This document shows positions 6,851-8,305 of a DNA stretch of 8,305 nt, piece after piece. Numbering within the stretch: position 1 is the stretch's first letter; the number at the start of each line of letters is the position of its first letter. The position numbers were made by a program, and so were the translations under genes. The stretch is from Candidatus Kaiserbacteria bacterium (GTDB taxonomy: Bacteria; Patescibacteriota; Minisyncoccia; Phycocordibacterales; UBA918): contig JAGQLZ010000013.1 in assembly GCA_020428895.1 (NCBI GenBank), forward strand, positions 1 through 8,305. Direction: 5' to 3'. A model generated the notes under the pieces. The model was not told the DNA's origin, did not search any database, and saw only the letters and a program-made list of their open reading frames with translations.

Positions 6851-6871
6851 ATTTTGATATTCGTGTATTAT
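6844..6871 (+). promoter_or_regulatory. Promoter of the structured RNA
   Basis: A consensus TTGACA (6844-6849) is followed after 16 bp by TATTAT (6866-6871), five of six to TATAAT. The predicted start is about 6877-6879, just where the GC-rich structured segment begins. This is the best promoter in the window, as expected for an abundant stable RNA. Confidence 0.65.
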
Positions 6872-6877
6872 ATTGCG

Positions 6878-7148
6878 TGCGAGTGACGAAATGTGACCAC
6901 AACACCTCTGGGGATTCCAGACGGAACTCGTAATGTAGTAGGTGGCGGATACGTGGAACCGCACCATTCTTGGCGACCGACTTGTCGCCGATGTCCCGAT
7001 AAGGGATGGTACGCGCCGGACTGGCGCAATACAGTAGGCGGTTTTCCGCCGATGGATGATCAGGGACGCCTGATCTTAATCTCAACAGGAGGTAAGTCCC
7101 TCCAACAAAAACCGGCATGTGCTCTCGCACCTCTGCCGGTTTATTTTT
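6878..7148 (+). ncRNA. Structured non-coding RNA of about 270 nt, class not recognised
   Basis: The segment is much richer in G+C than its surroundings, lies between a strong promoter and an intrinsic terminator, and consists of consecutive short hairpins. Seen directly: CTGG/CCAG (6908-6920) inside CACCT/AGGTG (6903-6907/6940-6944); GCGG/CCGC (6945-6962); GGCGAC/GTCGCC (6972-6989); TCCC/GGGA (6994-7006); GCGCC/GGCGC (7013-7027); GGCGG-TTTT-CCGCC (7037-7050); GATCAGG/CCTGATC (7058-7075); GGAGG/CCTCC (7088-7103); then the terminator. The first bases GTGCGAG (6877-6883) can pair with CTCGCAC (7124-7130) in the terminator loop. I found no hallmarks of RNase P RNA, tmRNA, SRP RNA, 6S RNA, 5S rRNA or group I introns. 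An ornate non-coding RNA such as the raiA motif remains possible, but I cannot confirm it. Open frames across it have no ribosome site and are not believed. Confidence 0.75.
7109..7148 (+). terminator. Intrinsic terminator of the structured RNA
   Basis: AAACCGGCA (7109-7117) pairs with TGCCGGTTT (7134-7142), with a nested GTGC-TCTC-GCAC hairpin (7119-7130), followed by ATTTTTGATTTTTTT. The 9-bp outer stem and T-rich tail make a convincing rho-independent terminator on the plus strand. Confidence 0.85.
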
Positions 7149-7175
7149 GATTTTTTTATAACTTTTGGTTATATT
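7147..7175 (+). promoter_or_regulatory. Promoter of the 103-aa gene
   Basis: TTGATT (7147-7152) and TATATT (7170-7175) are 17 bp apart, matching consensus at four and five of six positions. Transcription would start near 7182, leaving a leader of about 24 nt with the Shine-Dalgarno. The -35 overlaps the T-tract of the preceding terminator. A dyad TATAAC-N5-GTTATA (7157-7173) covers the spacer and part of the -10 and could be an operator. Confidence 0.45.
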
Positions 7176-7205
7176 TTATTTTAGATACAGATCAGGAGAC
7201 AGAAG

Positions 7206-7517
7206 ATGTCAGGTAAGAAACTCTACGTTTATTATGTTGTAGCAGTTATATCAAAGGTGTTTGATAATCCTGATGGATCACAAATAACCAAAGTTGATCA
7301 AGTGGCAGATAGATACGCTGCACGTATTGATGAGGAAGCAAAAGAAAAATTTGGAGAAGTTTTCAAGCGGTCAAAAGATTATAAAACGGGTTGGAGAATT
7401 GTCGGTGTGCGCATTATTCCAGTTTGTCCCAATGAAATCCTGCAGTTTCTTGATGAAGCTTATTCTCATCCCATCCGTGGTGTGATTAATAGTGGTAGAA
7501 ATATTTTACCGTCGTGA
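7206..7517 (+). CDS. Hypothetical protein, 103 aa
   Basis: I do not recognise this protein. The start is well supported by AGGAG (7194-7198) seven bases before the ATG, the best ribosome site in the window, and a strong terminator follows the stop, so it is very likely a real single-gene unit. Seen in the protein: an N-terminal stretch LYVYYVVAVISKVF (6-19), more likely a beta-strand than a membrane span because it is short and contains lysine; NPDGSQ (21-26), a probable turn; a charged helix at about 30-58 (VADRYAARIDEEAKEKFGEV); a second strand WRIVGVRIIPV (63-73); one cysteine (C74); and a short helix NEILQFLDEAY (76-86). The alternation suggests a small soluble alpha/beta fold. There is no signal peptide or recognisable catalytic motif. 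It sits between the structured RNA and serS; a link with the RNA is only suggested by position. Confidence 0.85.
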   Translation: MSGKKLYVYYVVAVISKVFDNPDGSQITKVDQVADRYAARIDEEAKEKFGEVFKRSKDYKTGWRIVGVRIIPVCPNEILQFLDEAYSHPIRGVINSGRNILPS

Positions 7518-7518
7518 A

Positions 7519-7560
7519 AAAAGAAAAGCCGTCTTTTCTTCACGACGGCTTTTCTTTTGC
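7519..7560 (+). terminator. Intrinsic terminator of the 103-aa gene
   Basis: AAAAGAAAAGCCGTC (7519-7533) and GACGGCTTTTCTTTT (7544-7558) form a 15-bp stem around a 10-base loop; the T-rich 3' arm also supplies the tail. It begins two bases after the stop codon. The loop and 3' arm can pair instead with upstream sequence (7511-7528 with 7533-7546), forming a rival hairpin. Confidence 0.85.
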
Positions 7561-7582
7561 ATTTTCTACAGTAAGGTATACT
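7555..7582 (+). promoter_or_regulatory. Weak serS promoter candidate
   Basis: TATACT (7577-7582) is a five-of-six -10 element 28 bp before the serS ATG, but no good -35 is found at the right distance (TTTTGC at 7555-7560 is poor). Transcription would start near 7589. Readthrough of the preceding terminator is an alternative source of serS mRNA. Confidence 0.3.
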
Positions 7583-7610
7583 TTTAGGGTATTAAAGATA
7601 AAAGATTACT

Positions 7611-8305
7611 ATGTTAGACATAAAATTCATCAGAGAGAATCTTGAGGTCGTAAAAATTGCGGCACAAAAGAAAAAAATAAAAATTGATTTAGATCGATTA
7701 GTGTCCATTGATGATGCTCGCCGAGAGATTATGCAAACTTTAGAAACAAAGAAAGCTGAACAAAATAAAGTTTCTGATGAAATTTCCAACACTCAAAATC
7801 AAACCGAGCGAGAAGGTTTGATAAATGCCATGCAAACGCTTAAGGCTGATATTCAGGCTGATGAAGAAAAACTAAAACCAGTCATGGAAGAGTGGCAGTC
7901 TTTAATGTTGCAAGTACCACAAGTGCCAGATATGACCGTACCTGATGGTGATAGTGATGAAGACAATGAAGAAGTTAAGACTTGGGGAGAAAAAACAAAG
8001 TTTGATTTTGAACCGAAAAGTCATGTCGACATCATGCTTAATCTGGACATGGTTGATTTTGAAAGAGGTACCAAAGTCCACGGCTTTAGAGGTTATTACT
8101 TGATTGGTGACGGTGCTCGATTGTCTTGGACAATATGGAATTATGCTAATGATTTTTTTGGAGAAAAAGGTTTTGTTCCAATGTTAGGCCCATCGATTGT
8201 TCGAAAAAGCAATTTGTATGGTACTGGTCATTTACCAAATGATGCAGATGATGTTTACAACACACAAGATGAAGACTACTTAATTGGAACCAGTGAAATA
8301 TCAAC
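7611..8305 (+). CDS. serS: Seryl-tRNA synthetase, 5' part (runs off the window)
   Basis: SerS charges tRNA-Ser with serine in the cytoplasm; it is a homodimeric class II synthetase. The first 231 codons are present. The N-terminal tRNA-binding domain starts with MLDIKFIRENLEVVK and forms a long antiparallel coiled coil (about 25-100), followed by QVPQVPDMTVPDG (101-113), the usual link to the catalytic domain. The latter begins with SHVDIMLNLDMVDFERGTKV (137-156), RGYYLIGDGARL (160-171) and MLGPSIVRKSNLYGTGHLP (191-209), and reaches YLIGTSEIS (223-231), which includes the serine-binding T-x-E motif (TSE, 227-229). Motif 2 and motif 3 lie beyond the window. The start is fixed by the conserved MLDIKxIREN opening; the upstream AAAGATAAAAGATT is only a weak ribosome site. 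Confidence 0.96.
   Translation, partial: MLDIKFIRENLEVVKIAAQKKKIKIDLDRLVSIDDARREIMQTLETKKAEQNKVSDEISNTQNQTEREGLINAMQTLKADIQADEEKLKPVMEEWQSLMLQVPQVPDMTVPDGDSDEDNEEVKTWGEKTKFDFEPKSHVDIMLNLDMVDFERGTKVHGFRGYYLIGDGARLSWTIWNYANDFFGEKGFVPMLGPSIVRKSNLYGTGHLPNDADDVYNTQDEDYLIGTSEIS

Noticed and set aside
6878..7148. RNase P RNA, tmRNA, SRP RNA or 6S RNA
   Set aside because: The conserved GAGGAAAGTCC and P4 elements, the tRNA-like ends of tmRNA, the SRP tetraloop region, and the single long rod of 6S RNA are all missing.
6834..7150. Open frames on both strands across the structured RNA (including a GTG-start plus frame at 6893)
   Set aside because: No ribosome site precedes them, composition is unlike the neighbouring genes, and the hairpins, promoter and terminator explain the sequence better.
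7592..7792. Minus-strand frame opposite the start of serS
   Set aside because: It is an antisense shadow of the well-conserved serS N-terminus.
1..8305. Canonical parS site or CRISPR array
   Set aside because: No GTTTCACGTGAAAC-like sequence and no regularly spaced direct repeats were found by eye on either strand.
1..8305. UGA recoding as in some candidate-phylum bacteria
   Set aside because: The recognised proteins have no internal TGA, and dprA and the 103-aa gene end at TGA at sensible positions.

Overview
The window looks like a piece of a small, AT-rich bacterial chromosome using the standard code (TGA is used as a stop). The short gene versions point towards Patescibacteria (candidate phyla radiation), probably a Parcubacteria-like lineage: a RelA/SpoT protein that ends just after its TGS domain, a compact DprA, a tRNA without an encoded CCA, near-leaderless or SD-poor starts, and a dprA-topA pairing. 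This placement is inference from gene architecture; there is no rRNA in the window.

Layout. Positions 1-376 are AT-rich and poorly coding; they hold one doubtful 61-codon minus-strand ORF and two perfect inverted repeats (43-62, 311-339). An intact tRNA-Leu(CAA) lies at 377-458 and is followed directly by decayed copies of itself (about 459-550). A ParB-family gene with a long disordered tail (689-1972, +) runs tail to tail, with overlapping stop codons, into a minus-strand operon read in the order dprA (6813-5950), topA (5916-3556), rel (3513-1969), with gaps of 33 and 42 bp. The operon joins DNA uptake/recombination, supercoiling and (p)ppGpp metabolism.

The most interesting part is upstream of dprA. 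A TTGACA/TTGTCA element appears to serve as overlapping -35 boxes for two divergent promoters. One reads left into dprA almost without a leader; the other reads right into a GC-rich, hairpin-packed stretch of about 270 nt that ends in a strong intrinsic terminator. I read that stretch as an abundant structured non-coding RNA that I cannot assign to a known class. It is followed by a separate small gene (7206-7517, good Shine-Dalgarno, unknown 103-aa product) with its own terminator, which can also fold into a competing hairpin. The window ends inside serS (7611 onward, seryl-tRNA synthetase).

How it may work together: the core genes are ordinary housekeeping genes. The shared -35 suggests that transcription of the ncRNA and of the dprA-topA-rel operon compete. 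A perfect 18-bp hairpin in the start of the dprA reading frame and two dyads at the topA-rel junction suggest further RNA- or operator-level control inside the operon. All of these regulatory readings are inferences from sequence.
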